Shown here: positions 47,595-58,220 of the stretch, in pieces
Layout of the letters: each line of letters begins with the position of its first letter
Position numbering within the stretch: position 1 is the stretch's first letter
Origin: Arabidopsis thaliana
Taxonomy: Eukaryota; Streptophyta; Magnoliopsida; Brassicales; Brassicaceae
Direction of reading: 5' to 3'
Length of the DNA stretch: 64,000 bases
Assembly: GCF_000001735.4 (NCBI RefSeq)
Contig: NC_003070.9
Coordinates: 62,001-126,000 of the forward strand
The notes under the pieces: model-generated
What the model was told of the DNA's origin: nothing
The model's input: the letters and a program-made list of their open reading frames with translations, nothing else
Databases searched by the model: none
Made by a program: the position numbers and the translations under genes

Positions 47595-49367
47595 ATGAAT
47601 ATTGGTCGCCTAGTGTGGAACGAGGACGATAAAGCGATTGTTGCGTCATTACTGGGCAAACGAGCTCTCGATTACTTGCTTTCCAACTCTGTTTCCAATG
47701 CTAATCTCTTGATGACTCTAGGAAGCGACGAGAATCTGCAGAACAAGCTCTCGGATCTCGTCGAGAGACCCAACGCTTCTAATTTCTCTTGGAACTACGC
47801 CATTTTCTGGCAGATTTCCAGGTCAAAGGCCGGAGATTTGGTTCTCTGTTGGGGCGATGGATATTGCAGAGAGCCTAAAGAAGGAGAGAAATCAGAGATC
47901 GTTAGGATTCTAAGTATGGGAAGAGAAGAAGAAACGCATCAGACTATGAGAAAGAGAGTATTGCAAAAGCTTCATGATTTGTTTGGTGGCTCAGAAGAAG
48001 AGAACTGTGCTTTAGGACTAGATAGAGTTACTGACACTGAGATGTTTCTTCTTTCTTCTATGTATTTCTCATTCCCTCGAGGTGAAGGTGGTCCAGGCAA
48101 GTGTTTTGCCTCTGCTAAACCTGTTTGGTTATCCGATGTCGTCAATTCGGGTTCTGATTATTGCGTTAGATCGTTTCTTGCTAAATCTGCTGGCATTCAG
48201 ACTGTTGTTTTGGTTCCTACTGATCTTGGTGTTGTTGAGTTAGGCTCAACTTCATGTTTGCCTGAAAGTGAAGACTCAATCTTGTCTATAAGATCATTGT
48301 TTACCAGTAGTTTGCCTCCGGTTAGAGCTGTTGCTTTACCTGTTACTGTAGCTGAAAAGATTGATGATAACAGAACGAAGATATTCGGCAAGGATTTGCA
48401 CAATTCAGGGTTTCTTCAACATCATCAGCATCACCAACAACAACAACAACAACCACCGCAACAGCAACAGCATAGACAGTTTAGAGAGAAACTCACGGTT
48501 AGAAAAATGGATGATAGAGCTCCCAAGAGATTAGATGCTTATCCGAATAATGGGAACAGGTTTATGTTTTCGAACCCAGGCACCAACAACAACACTCTTC
48601 TGAGTCCTACTTGGGTTCAACCTGAGAACTACACGAGGCCAATCAACGTGAAGGAAGTTCCAAGCACGGATGAGTTCAAGTTTTTACCTTTGCAGCAATC
48701 ATCGCAGAGGCTGCTTCCTCCTGCTCAAATGCAGATAGATTTCTCTGCTGCGAGTTCAAGGGCTTCAGAGAATAATTCAGATGGAGAAGGAGGAGGGGAA
48801 TGGGCAGATGCAGTGGGTGCTGATGAATCTGGTAACAACAGACCAAGAAAACGCGGAAGGAGACCTGCCAACGGAAGAGCGGAAGCTTTGAACCATGTAG
48901 AAGCAGAGAGGCAGAGGCGTGAGAAGCTTAACCAGAGGTTTTACGCTCTGAGATCCGTTGTTCCCAACATATCCAAGATGGACAAAGCGTCCTTGTTGGG
49001 AGACGCGGTTTCTTATATAAACGAGCTTCACGCGAAGCTAAAGGTCATGGAAGCAGAGAGAGAGAGGTTAGGGTATAGCTCAAATCCACCTATCAGCTTG
49101 GATTCAGATATAAATGTTCAAACCTCAGGTGAAGATGTCACAGTGAGGATAAACTGTCCGTTGGAGTCTCATCCGGCTTCCAGAATCTTCCATGCGTTTG
49201 AAGAGAGTAAAGTAGAAGTGATAAACTCGAACCTGGAAGTTTCTCAGGACACAGTGTTGCATACGTTTGTAGTCAAATCTGAAGAATTAACGAAAGAGAA
49301 GCTGATATCGGCCTTGTCTAGAGAGCAAACAAATTCAGTTCAGTCAAGAACATCATCAGGTAGATAG
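47595..49367 (+). CDS. JAM2: bHLH13, JASMONATE-ASSOCIATED MYC2-LIKE 2
   Basis: Intronless, 590 aa, as usual for the MYC subgroup IIId. The bHLH-MYC N-terminal domain (about 40-240) begins with [20 protein letters not shown] and carries the JAZ-interaction region. A His/Gln tract ([20 protein letters not shown]) lies near residue 275. A basic patch ([13 protein letters not shown]) leads into the bHLH at about 430-480: [20 protein letters not shown], then [20 protein letters not shown], with the H-E-R pattern expected for G-box binding. An ACT-like domain closes the protein. Known role: JAM1, JAM2 and JAM3 are repressors that compete with MYC2 for G-boxes and dampen jasmonate responses. Paired G-boxes and a possible uORF lie upstream. 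Confidence 0.96.
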   Translation: MNIGRLVWNEDDKAIVASLLGKRALDYLLSNSVSNANLLMTLGSDENLQNKLSDLVERPNASNFSWNYAIFWQISRSKAGDLVLCWGDGYCREPKEGEKSEIVRILSMGREEETHQTMRKRVLQKLHDLFGGSEEENCALGLDRVTDTEMFLLSSMYFSFPRGEGGPGKCFASAKPVWLSDVVNSGSDYCVRSFLAKSAGIQTVVLVPTDLGVVELGSTSCLPESEDSILSIRSLFTSSLPPVRAVALPVTVAEKIDDNRTKIFGKDLHNSGFLQHHQHHQQQQQQPPQQQQHRQFREKLTVRKMDDRAPKRLDAYPNNGNRFMFSNPGTNNNTLLSPTWVQPENYTRPINVKEVPSTDEFKFLPLQQSSQRLLPPAQMQIDFSAASSRASENNSDGEGGGEWADAVGADESGNNRPRKRGRRPANGRAEALNHVEAERQRREKLNQRFYALRSVVPNISKMDKASLLGDAVSYINELHAKLKVMEAERERLGYSSNPPISLDSDINVQTSGEDVTVRINCPLESHPASRIFHAFEESKVEVINSNLEVSQDTVLHTFVVKSEELTKEKLISALSREQTNSVQSRTSSGR

Positions 49368-49889
49368 CCTTTTGAGAGACAGAAGAAGGTGGAAGTAAGT
49401 TTGTAATCAAGAACCGGTTTTGAATGGTTCTTTTTTTCTTCTAGGTATCTTTTGTTTTTACCTTTTTTTGGTTATATACCTGTAAGAATCCTCCAAACTA
49501 GGATTTTAGAAGTTTTATTGACAAAAGTAGACATTATCATTTACTCGTTTTACAGTGGACAAAGCTGGGAATTAAGTAATTAACGATAATGTTGTATCTG
49601 TTAAAGTCGTAGACTAGCTCATGAATCAGTCTTTATTCATTCTGATATGTCCTATGTGTTGGATTTGGTGAAGTGTTTAATCGACAAGTCAGATAAGTGT
49701 TATGGATTGGTCACGGAATTGCTCAAGAACAACAAAACACAGCTGATTCATTGCTTGTGAACAAGAGGAAACACTATGATGTTCGTGCACACCATTTTTA
49801 GTGTTCAAACTAACATAAACCGTTATCGCCTGGGGAAAACAAAAGTTTTAAGAAGAGAAACAGGTGGAAAATGTAACAAAAATAAAAAT
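49368..49889. other. JAM2 3' UTR and intergenic
   Basis: No gene seen between the JAM2 stop and the tRNA gene. Confidence 0.5.
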
Positions 49890-49961
49890 AGGTTCCACCG
49901 AGACTTGAACTCGGGTTACTAGATTCAGAGTCTAGTGTCCTAACCGCTAGACCATGGAACC
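49890..49961 (-). tRNA. tRNA-Gln (anticodon CTG)
   Basis: The minus strand runs from GGTTCCATGG (49961 down) to CGGTGGAACC plus discriminator T, 72 nt without intron. The acceptor stem pairs GGTTCCA with TGGAACC. The D arm includes GGTCTAGCGGTTAGGAC (A box) and the T arm GAGTTCAAGTCTC (B box). The anticodon loop CTCTGAA puts CTG at 49928-49926, reading CAG glutamine codons. A TTT run follows downstream only weakly. Confidence 0.97.
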
Positions 49962-50289
49962 GCTTGATGTTTAGATTGCAGTAAATACGTTTTTAATATG
50001 TTTCTCTATTGTGAGTCAAAGGGTAATGCGATGTTTCTTTCTAGATTTCCTAAGCTAACTCAGTCCTAATAAACCGATTAAAAAGAACATGAACAAAGCA
50101 TGCAGATCATAAAAGTGTCACACAAAGAGAGAGATACATGTTAGATTGTTTTTTTTTCTTCTCTTAAATGATAATTAATCGTTCTAACAAAAACTTAGCT
50201 ACTAGTCTTCCATGATTTGTTATATATTGAGACAACAAAGACCATACGGTATAATCAAAAGACTTGTTGAATATAGAATATAAGATTAG
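49962..50289. promoter_or_regulatory. CYP703A2 promoter region with TATA
   Basis: Short intergenic stretch. TTATATATTG at about 50219-50228 lies about 65 bases before the ATG and is the likely TATA box of the P450 gene. Confidence 0.5.
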
Positions 50290-51905
50290 ATGATTTTGGT
50301 GCTAGCCTCCCTCTTCGCTGTTCTCATTCTTAATGTTCTTCTATGGAGATGGCTCAAGGCTTCAGCATGTAAAGCCCAAAGGCTTCCTCCAGGTCCACCA
50401 AGATTGCCTATTTTGGGTAACCTTCTTCAATTGGGGCCTTTACCTCATCGGGACTTGGCTTCTCTATGTGATAAGTACGGCCCACTTGTCTACCTCCGGC
50501 TTGGAAATGTAGATGCTATCACAACGAACGATCCCGATACCATCCGTGAGATTCTTTTGCGGCAGGACGATGTTTTTTCATCGAGACCCAAAACACTCGC
50601 CGCAGTCCACCTAGCGTATGGATGTGGGGACGTTGCATTAGCGCCAATGGGCCCGCATTGGAAAAGAATGAGGAGGATATGCATGGAACACCTACTTACA
50701 ACCAAAAGGCTTGAATCTTTTACAACCCAACGGGCTGAGGAAGCTCGGTATCTAATACGAGATGTCTTCAAACGGTCCGAAACCGGAAAGCCGATAAATC
50801 TTAAGGAAGTATTGGGTGCTTTCTCTATGAACAATGTGACTAGGATGCTACTAGGGAAACAATTCTTTGGGCCTGGATCTCTAGTTAGCCCAAAAGAAGC
50901 CCAAGAGTTTTTGCACATAACTCACAAATTGTTTTGGCTGTTGGGTGTAATTTACCTAGGAGATTACTTGCCATTTTGGAGATGGGTGGATCCGTCCGGA
51001 TGCGAGAAAGAAATGAGGGACGTGGAGAAGCGTGTTGACGAGTTTCACACTAAGATCATCGACGAGCACAGAAGGGCAAAACTGGAAGATGAAGATAAAA
51101 ACGGAGACATGGATTTTGTTGACGTTTTGTTGTCTCTACCTGGTGAGAACGGGAAGGCACACATGGAAGACGTTGAAATTAAAGCTCTAATTCAGGTATT
51201 ATAAATTCGCGTTACGTTCATAATAAATGCATCAAAAAATATTTGACAAAATAATGTATTCGTTGTAAATTTGAATAGGACATGATAGCTGCTGCGACAG
51301 ATACGTCAGCAGTCACAAACGAATGGGCAATGGCTGAAGCGATCAAGCAACCGCGAGTGATGCGTAAAATTCAAGAAGAACTCGATAATGTCGTAGGATC
51401 AAATCGAATGGTCGACGAATCGGATCTAGTCCATTTAAACTATCTACGTTGTGTGGTACGAGAGACGTTCCGAATGCATCCAGCCGGACCATTCTTGATC
51501 CCTCACGAATCCGTCCGAGCAACAACGATCAACGGCTACTACATCCCGGCAAAGACACGTGTCTTCATCAATACACATGGATTGGGCCGAAACACTAAGA
51601 TATGGGACGACGTGGAAGACTTCAGGCCAGAACGACACTGGCCCGTTGAAGGTAGCGGACGCGTTGAGATAAGTCATGGACCGGATTTTAAGATATTGCC
51701 GTTTAGTGCCGGCAAGAGGAAATGTCCCGGAGCTCCGTTAGGTGTGACGATGGTGCTAATGGCTTTGGCTCGGCTCTTCCATTGCTTTGAATGGTCTTCA
51801 CCGGGAAATATTGATACGGTGGAAGTTTATGGCATGACTATGCCTAAGGCTAAACCATTACGGGCAATCGCTAAGCCACGATTGGCAGCTCATTTGTACA
51901 CATAA
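50290..51905 (+). CDS. CYP703A2: Cytochrome P450 703A2, lauric acid in-chain hydroxylase
   Basis: Two exons: 50290-51195 and 51279-51905, GT-AG, 510 aa. N-terminal ER anchor (MILVLASLFAVLILNVLLW), hinge RLPPGPPRLPILGNLL, C-helix WKRMRRIC, I-helix MIAAATDTSAVTNEWA (about 304-319), ExxR in VVRETFRMHP, PERF-equivalent FRPERHWP and heme loop FSAGKRKCPGAPLG with ligand Cys451. Known role: this highly conserved single-member land-plant family hydroxylates medium-chain fatty acids, mainly lauric acid at C7, in tapetum and developing microspores to make sporopollenin for pollen exine. A compact promoter (about 330 bases to the tRNA gene) precedes it, and a 240-bp fold-back element follows 23 bases after the stop. 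Confidence 0.97.
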
Positions 51906-51928
51906 CTTTGGTTTAAATTGAATAATAA

Positions 51929-52168
51929 AAGCATCTACATTGGACATATTAATGGGGTGTCTTCTACCATAATAAAATATTAAGAAAATTAAAATATGAC
52001 AATGTCTTTAAACTAGAGACATTCAATGAAAATGTCTATGAGAAGACATTATAGTGAAGTAGATTTTCTATTTAAAGACAACCTCATATTTTAATAATTA
52101 TATTTTAGTTTTTTTAATAATTTCTTACGTGGGAAGACATCCAATATAATTGTGCAATGTGGATGGCC
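51929..52168. mobile_element. Fold-back MITE, about 240 bp, TAA target duplication
   Basis: The left end (AAGCATCTACATTG...GGGTGTCTTCT) matches the reverse complement of the right end (GGCCATCCACATTG...GGATGTCTTCCC). The inner parts also pair: ATTAAAATATGAC and TGTCTTTAAA on the left recur inverted on the right. The whole unit can form one long hairpin. TAA at 51926-51928 and 52169-52171 would be a target-site duplication. Size, terminal repeats and TAA fit a PIF/Harbinger-type or similar MITE; it has no coding capacity. It sits between CYP703A2 and CNX3. Confidence 0.75.
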
Positions 52169-52298
52169 TAAGAATTCTTAAAGTTCGGTTCGACCGGCTA
52201 AGACAAATTTCGGTTATTGATTTGTTAGTTTTCTTTTACCGGTTTAGCAGAACCCTACATACTTGGGTTCTGTTCTTGATCTCTTGTGGTGAAATAAA

Positions 52299-53296
52299 AT
52301 GATTTCGACGCTCCGTCGCGCCGTGTTTCTCCGTCGATTTCCGGCGGTGGTTTCTCCGATCAAAAGGGCTTTCAGCAGTAGAATTGACGATGAATTCGAT
52401 CCCCAAATCATGAATATAAATGAGCTGAATCAGGTTTTTCTCACTCTCTGTCTGTTGTTTTGGTTTTTTCTTTTTCTCGTCATGTTGTTTTGGTTTTGTG
52501 TAGCTCTTAGTAGATTCAATCTAATTAATGGTTAAAAAGAGTTCGTTGAGAAAGTAGAGAAATTGATGTTAAATCAGTGATCTTGATTCTACCAAAAACA
52601 TTTGAATTGGTGTTTCAGGAGATGCAGTCAATCTTTGGACAAGAACCTTCTCCCGATGGTCCTGGGACAATGGATTTCTCTGAGTTGAAATCATCCAAAA
52701 TCGAACCTTTGAGATCGAAGAATATTGATTTTAGACAACAAATTGAGTATCATAAATCTACACACTCGAGCAAGAATGATTCGCAAGCTATAGAACAATA
52801 TGCAAAAGTGGCTAGTGATATGTCTAAGCTAACACATGTTGGTATCGCAGGGGAAGCTCAAATGGTGGATGTTTCTTCTAAGGACAATTCCAAGAGAACT
52901 GCATTGGCCTGTTGTAAAGTTATTCTTGGGAAACGAGTATTTGATTTGGTCTTAGCGAATCAAATGGGGAAAGGAGATGTTCTTGGAGTGGCGAAAATAG
53001 CTGGGATCAACGGAGCAAAACAAACCAGCAGCTTAATACCATTGTGTCATAACATTGCTCTTACGCATGTTCGTGTAGACTTACGACTAAACCCTGAGGA
53101 TTTTAGTGTTGACATTGAAGGAGAAGCTTCTTGCACTGGAAAAACCGGAGTTGAGATGGAAGCTATGACTGCTGTATCAGTTGCTGGTTTGACTGTTTAC
53201 GATATGTGTAAGGCTGCTTCCAAAGATATCAGTATTACAGACGTGAGGCTCGAGCGTAAAACTGGTGGAAAGAGCGGGTCTTGGTCTAGACTCTAG
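52299..53296 (+). CDS. CNX3: Molybdenum cofactor synthesis protein CNX3 (MoaC)
   Basis: Two exons: 52299-52433 and 52619-53296, GT-AG, 270 aa. The N terminus is Arg/Ser-rich without acids (MISTLRRAVFLRRFPAVVSP), a mitochondrial targeting peptide. The MoaC domain starts near residue 118: MVDVSSKDNSKRTALACCKV, then GVAKIAGINGAKQTSSLIPLCHNIALTHV, then CTGKTGVEMEAMTAVSVAGL and TVYDMCKA, ending with the Lys-rich KTGGKSG. The active-site Lys and Asp region is intact. Known role: with CNX2 it converts GTP to cyclic pyranopterin monophosphate in mitochondria, the first step of molybdenum cofactor synthesis for nitrate reductase and aldehyde oxidase. It is a full-length match to the family. Confidence 0.97.
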
Positions 53297-55064
53297 AGGG
53301 GACTGAACACATTCAACATTTGCCTCTGTTGCTATAAAGGTTAGCTTTCTTTATCTTATTTGGATGCTTGGGTGATATCTCTTATATGGAAAGATGGAAA
53401 CTTTTGAATCTCGATTAGTCAATTAGGCACTGTGAAAGACACTATAGTTTTGCTCACAATTTGTTGCTTCTGCTGTTTTAGTTTGGGTACTCTCTAAGAA
53501 CAAAGGTGAAATATTACCTATTGATGCTTAAGAGCGGATTGAAACTACCAAGTTTGTTCTTTTTAGTATTTATTCTTGCAATGGGTTATGTGTAAGAACA
53601 CACATAACATCTCTCTTGAATCTTGTTATAATTAGATCATCACAACACTATTAAAAGGGTCAGATAACATAGTGTTTATATGTATAGGTATATAGGTTAT
53701 CATGTCGATTTGTGAATCTTTTTGTATGCATATGGTTCATGTTACGACCTTGGAATGATGAGTGAGCACTAAACATATACTAAAGCAGAGAAAGCTAGAA
53801 AGTGTGCTAGGCTGTCTCTACTGGCCAAAGTCTCTTTTTTTCATTCTTTCTTGTAGCTTTTGCTTTCTTGTCTCCTCTAATCAAATACTCCATTTCGAGA
53901 TCTCTCCGTCTGATTTCTTACCAATGTACTAATCATTAATCAAATTGGAACTACGTGTAGCACTATGGCTTGTCCGAACCAGTAAAACCGGCTGAGAAAA
54001 GATCCTGTCAACGAACCAACCGGTCAAGTACGGATTTCTTTAATTGTAAAGTTGGGTACGTGTTTATGAAGCGAACGTGTTTGATAGAAAAAAAATGAAT
54101 GCTTGCAACTGTGAAGACTGAAAAGTCATGATTTAGTGTTGAGACTTATTCAAATTATTATGTCCACATTCTTTAAACAGTGGGAAGAGAGAGATTGGTG
54201 ACAGCATTAAATTGGTGGTCACACATACCAATATCACAAAATTTAGTACTTGTACCCCATAAAGAAGAGGGTCACTATATTCAATTATTCATGTTTTATG
54301 ATGTAATATACTATAGTAGATGTTAACATATCGAAGCATTGAATATGAAAGTTCCAAATCTTGATGGTCATTATTTCGAATTCTTGTGGGCGAATAAATG
54401 AAAAGAGCGTTTGATGATATCGACATTCTAACAAGATCGTGAGATCTAAAGGTCGTCGTGATGATTTAGTAATAAGATAAAAAAGTCGTAGCAACGTTTT
54501 TTTGGTTTAAAATGTAAAAAGAAGACCGTGATGCATTGTTTGTAATGTATACATGAATAAAATAAGTACTTATTTAACAACGTAGTGTATTAGATTATCT
54601 TTCGTCATGTATTTGCATGTATATTTTCCCCCATGTGGAATGTTTCAGTTTGTGTTATCTCAAGAGCGAAAATGTGCCACCAATTGTGGGGAAATTATTG
54701 GGCATCATTAATTAACTACTAGTAGTATATAAAACGAGCTTTTCACTTTTCACAAAATAATTATAGTTAAAATAAGCAAATTATTTCATGACGTAAAAAA
54801 AGAAAGAAAAAGAAGCTACCACACCACTTGCATATTTCTTAAGTGTCTGTTATCCACCGAATCTAAAATGTCGCTTTTGCATTCCCACAATCTTATTAGA
54901 TATTTGTATTCCCAGAGTAAAAGTATAATTCAAACATTTATTATTATTATTATAGGAATTGAAAGAAAATTAAATTTTCAAAAAGACCGCTTACTTGTTT
55001 ATTATATACACAGAGAAGAGAACAGTCTCACTCGCCACTTTCCTCGAGAAAACGAAAAAAAAAG
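53297..55064. other. Intergenic, CNX3 3' end to APF2 promoter
   Basis: AT-rich, no gene. A TATA-like word (TATATAAAA near 54726) lies about 340 bases before the APF2 ATG. The open frames at 54868-55071 and opposite APF2 are not supported. Confidence 0.5.
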
Positions 55065-56522
55065 ATGGTAGGAAGAAGAAAAGCTTTACTCTTTTCTCTC
55101 TGTTTCTTCTTCCTCTCTCTTCCTTCCTTCTCTTCCCTTCCATCCTTCCAAACCCTATTCCCCAATTCTCATTCCCTTCCTTGTGCTTCTCCCGTCTCAT
55201 TCCAACCCGACTCCGACTCCGAGTCACTGCTAGAATCCGAATTTGAATCCGGATCCGACTCCGAGTCTTCTTCTTCCATTACTCTAAACCTCGACCACAT
55301 CGATGCTCTCTCCTCCAACAAAACACCCGACGAGCTATTCAGCTCCCGTCTCCAACGTGACTCCCGGCGCGTGAAATCTATCGCCACACTCGCCGCTCAA
55401 ATCCCCGGAAGAAACGTGACTCACGCGCCACGACCCGGTGGATTCAGCAGCTCAGTCGTCTCTGGTCTCTCTCAAGGAAGCGGTGAATACTTCACGCGCC
55501 TCGGTGTCGGCACTCCGGCGAGATATGTTTACATGGTGCTCGACACCGGCAGCGACATCGTCTGGCTACAATGCGCTCCTTGTCGGAGATGCTACTCTCA
55601 ATCCGACCCGATATTCGACCCGAGAAAATCCAAGACCTATGCCACAATCCCCTGTTCTTCACCTCACTGCCGCCGATTAGACTCCGCCGGATGCAACACC
55701 CGTCGTAAGACTTGTCTCTACCAAGTCTCTTACGGAGATGGTTCTTTCACCGTCGGCGATTTCTCCACCGAAACGCTAACTTTCCGGCGAAATCGCGTTA
55801 AAGGCGTTGCTCTCGGATGTGGCCACGACAACGAAGGTCTCTTCGTCGGAGCCGCCGGTTTATTAGGACTCGGTAAAGGTAAATTATCGTTCCCCGGTCA
55901 AACCGGTCACCGGTTTAATCAGAAATTCTCTTACTGTTTAGTCGACAGATCCGCTTCTTCGAAACCTTCCTCGGTCGTCTTCGGAAACGCCGCCGTATCA
56001 CGAATCGCGAGATTCACGCCACTTTTGTCAAACCCAAAACTCGACACTTTCTACTACGTCGGGCTTCTGGGAATTAGCGTCGGAGGGACACGTGTCCCCG
56101 GCGTAACGGCTTCTCTTTTTAAACTTGACCAGATCGGTAACGGTGGAGTTATTATCGATTCGGGTACGTCTGTGACCCGGTTGATCCGACCAGCTTATAT
56201 TGCTATGAGAGACGCGTTCCGGGTCGGAGCTAAGACATTGAAAAGAGCTCCGGATTTCTCACTCTTCGACACGTGTTTCGATCTCTCCAATATGAACGAG
56301 GTTAAAGTACCGACGGTGGTTTTACATTTCCGTGGAGCTGACGTATCACTTCCGGCGACGAATTACCTGATCCCTGTGGATACCAACGGCAAGTTCTGTT
56401 TTGCGTTTGCCGGTACGATGGGCGGACTATCCATAATTGGGAATATCCAGCAACAGGGTTTCCGGGTTGTATACGACTTAGCGAGTTCCCGGGTCGGGTT
56501 TGCTCCAGGAGGATGCGCTTAA
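55065..56522 (+). CDS. APF2: Pepsin-like aspartyl protease (APF2, CND41/nepenthesin class)
   Basis: Intronless, ATG 55065 to TAA 56522, 485 aa. A signal peptide covers about residues 1-26 (LLFSLCFFFLSLPSFSSL). An acidic Asp/Ser/Glu-rich propeptide follows (DSDSESLLESEFESGSDSES, about 46-68). The first active-site motif is VLDTGSDIVWLQC (about 164-176) and the second is GGVIIDSGTSVTRL (about 361-374). The nepenthesin-type insert has many cysteines (CAPCRRCYSQSDP; CSSPHCRRL; CNTRRKTC). The C-terminal hydrophobic-Gly motif is LSIIGNIQQQGFRVVYDL. It is therefore a catalytically competent, secreted or apoplastic A1B-type protease. As I recall, APF1/APF2 are named for flowering-related function; the substrate cannot be read here. 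No GPI-type tail is seen; the protein ends GFAPGGCA. Confidence 0.94.
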   Translation: MVGRRKALLFSLCFFFLSLPSFSSLPSFQTLFPNSHSLPCASPVSFQPDSDSESLLESEFESGSDSESSSSITLNLDHIDALSSNKTPDELFSSRLQRDSRRVKSIATLAAQIPGRNVTHAPRPGGFSSSVVSGLSQGSGEYFTRLGVGTPARYVYMVLDTGSDIVWLQCAPCRRCYSQSDPIFDPRKSKTYATIPCSSPHCRRLDSAGCNTRRKTCLYQVSYGDGSFTVGDFSTETLTFRRNRVKGVALGCGHDNEGLFVGAAGLLGLGKGKLSFPGQTGHRFNQKFSYCLVDRSASSKPSSVVFGNAAVSRIARFTPLLSNPKLDTFYYVGLLGISVGGTRVPGVTASLFKLDQIGNGGVIIDSGTSVTRLIRPAYIAMRDAFRVGAKTLKRAPDFSLFDTCFDLSNMNEVKVPTVVLHFRGADVSLPATNYLIPVDTNGKFCFAFAGTMGGLSIIGNIQQQGFRVVYDLASSRVGFAPGGCA

Positions 56523-57370
56523 TAATTAGATCTGACCGGAGCCGGTACGGATAATGTACTTTTGTTTTCTCAATTTAATGCTTAGACTTGTTTTTTTTTT
56601 TTTTATAAATCGGACAAGTGAATCTTTAAGCGGTGGAGTTGAATACGTGTTGATAAAATCTTCACGTGTTGTCGGCTGTATTATTAGTATCGTCTTTATT
56701 TTACATCTCGGACCAAAGAGAGCGTGTATGATTTTCTAAAAAATTGGCAATTTTACTTTTAGTTATCCAACAAATGACAACTGCGGAAATTAGTTAGATC
56801 AAAGATTATTCAATATAATTTCCAAGTCAGACAAATCTGATTATCTGAGGATGGTAGAGTACGTCTATAATAGTATAAATTAAGATAGATTTTGGTAAAT
56901 TACTGTTTACGTAATACATAGGGCAGATGAAAAATTGTGTTGGAGTTGTTAATCAGACAAAAACGAAGATTCAGCGCGAAGATAGAGACAGTGCTCCTAT
57001 TACATACTCCTGCATGCACTGATTACTTCATTTTTTTCCTTGTTTATTTTCAAGCACTTTATTGGTTTAATAATCTACTTTATCACCTAATTACATTGAA
57101 TACGTGTTAACTTGAGCTTAGAGTCTTCATATGTTACTTAGTTCATTCGTTATGAGTTTAAAACCCTCTCACTCAACCTGTACTATGTTTTGCATAGTTG
57201 GCTAAACATGAGATATCTTAGCAGAAACTGAGAACACTTGTCAAGTTCAACATTTGCGGATATACAAGTAACGAAAAACAACACTTGAAATTTAATGAAA
57301 AGATGTTAGAAAGTATAAAACATTAATGAATATAACATCTTAACGTAACACACCTATATTTTCCATTACT
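56523..57370. other. Intergenic, APF2 3' end
   Basis: APF2 3' UTR followed by AT-rich DNA without a gene. The open frame at 56554-56739 is not supported. Confidence 0.5.
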
Positions 57371-57378
57371 TTATATAA
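57371..57378 (+). promoter_or_regulatory. TATA box of the small secreted protein gene
   Basis: TTATATAA, 51-58 bases before the ATG at 57429; a well-placed TATA. Confidence 0.6.
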
Positions 57379-57428
57379 CCCTCAATAAAATAGTTTATAA
57401 ATCTACACACAAAACCTCATCAAAAACC

Positions 57429-57854
57429 ATGGGAAAGCCAAGAAGCGTGTCTCCGACCATCTTCCTCCTAGTCATCCTCTTGGTGACCGCCGGAGAGAAG
57501 ACGGAGGCGAAGCCATGGTGGAAGAAAGTCGGAGATTCCATCGGGAATATAGCCGGAGGAATAAGAAATGCGGTTGGGAATTATAAACCAGTGGAGATGG
57601 GATTGTCGTTAAAAGGAGGATTTTGTGTGAGAAAGCTTCTGTCTTTGAATACGAATGTGTTCAGTGAATGGTGTATAGCTCTTAATGATCCAAGAGCTCC
57701 TATGTACATGAAGATTGAGAATATACCAAGTGGTGTGTCAATCGAGTCCATTTTAAAGAAGCCTATTGATTTAATCAAGAACCATTATCCCAATTTCTTG
57801 AAAGTTTGGAACTTTAACCAGAAAATTAAGAGAAAGCCTAGACGTGCTCTTTAA
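57429..57854 (+). CDS. Small secreted protein of unknown family, 141 aa
   Basis: Intronless. ATG 57429 is preceded by AAAACC, a good plant start context. A signal peptide (residues about 1-27: SPTIFLLVILLVTAGEKTEA) should give a mature protein starting KPWWKKVGD. The mature chain is basic. A Gly/Ile stretch (SIGNIAGGIRNAVGNYKPVEM) could form an amphipathic helix. Two cysteines (KGGFCVRKLL and FSEWCIALN) lie about 20 residues apart and may form one disulfide. The C terminus is strongly basic (QKIKRKPRRAL). I do not recognise the family; it may be restricted to Brassicaceae. Secretion is well supported by the sequence, and any defence or signalling role is speculation. Confidence 0.8.
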   Translation: MGKPRSVSPTIFLLVILLVTAGEKTEAKPWWKKVGDSIGNIAGGIRNAVGNYKPVEMGLSLKGGFCVRKLLSLNTNVFSEWCIALNDPRAPMYMKIENIPSGVSIESILKKPIDLIKNHYPNFLKVWNFNQKIKRKPRRAL

Positions 57855-58220
57855 TTTTCTTTATTCTTCTTCTTTTTGAGACATGCAGATTCGCTATTAT
57901 TTCGATTATTAATAATGATAAACTTGAGCTACATGTTCTTGTTATGTTGTTGTTTAAATTTGAGTATAGCATATAATTCAAATATAATTTGGGTTGGTTT
58001 TGATTTACAATTTAAGTATTGCCTAATTGTAGGTGGGTTTACTACATTCTTGAATTGATTTAGAATGGTGTTCCGATCTTCAATATTCACCATGCATTTG
58101 ACTTTCTATTAATTAGTTTCCACTCACAATTTTGCATTTTAGAGTTAATTACACTTTTCACCTACAATTAACGTAATTAACTCTCCGATTAAACTTGATC
58201 CTTTGTTTTGTTTTTTTGTA

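Noticed and set aside
50490-50918. 142-codon minus-strand open frame opposite CYP703A2
   Set aside because: Shadow of a well-supported P450 exon.
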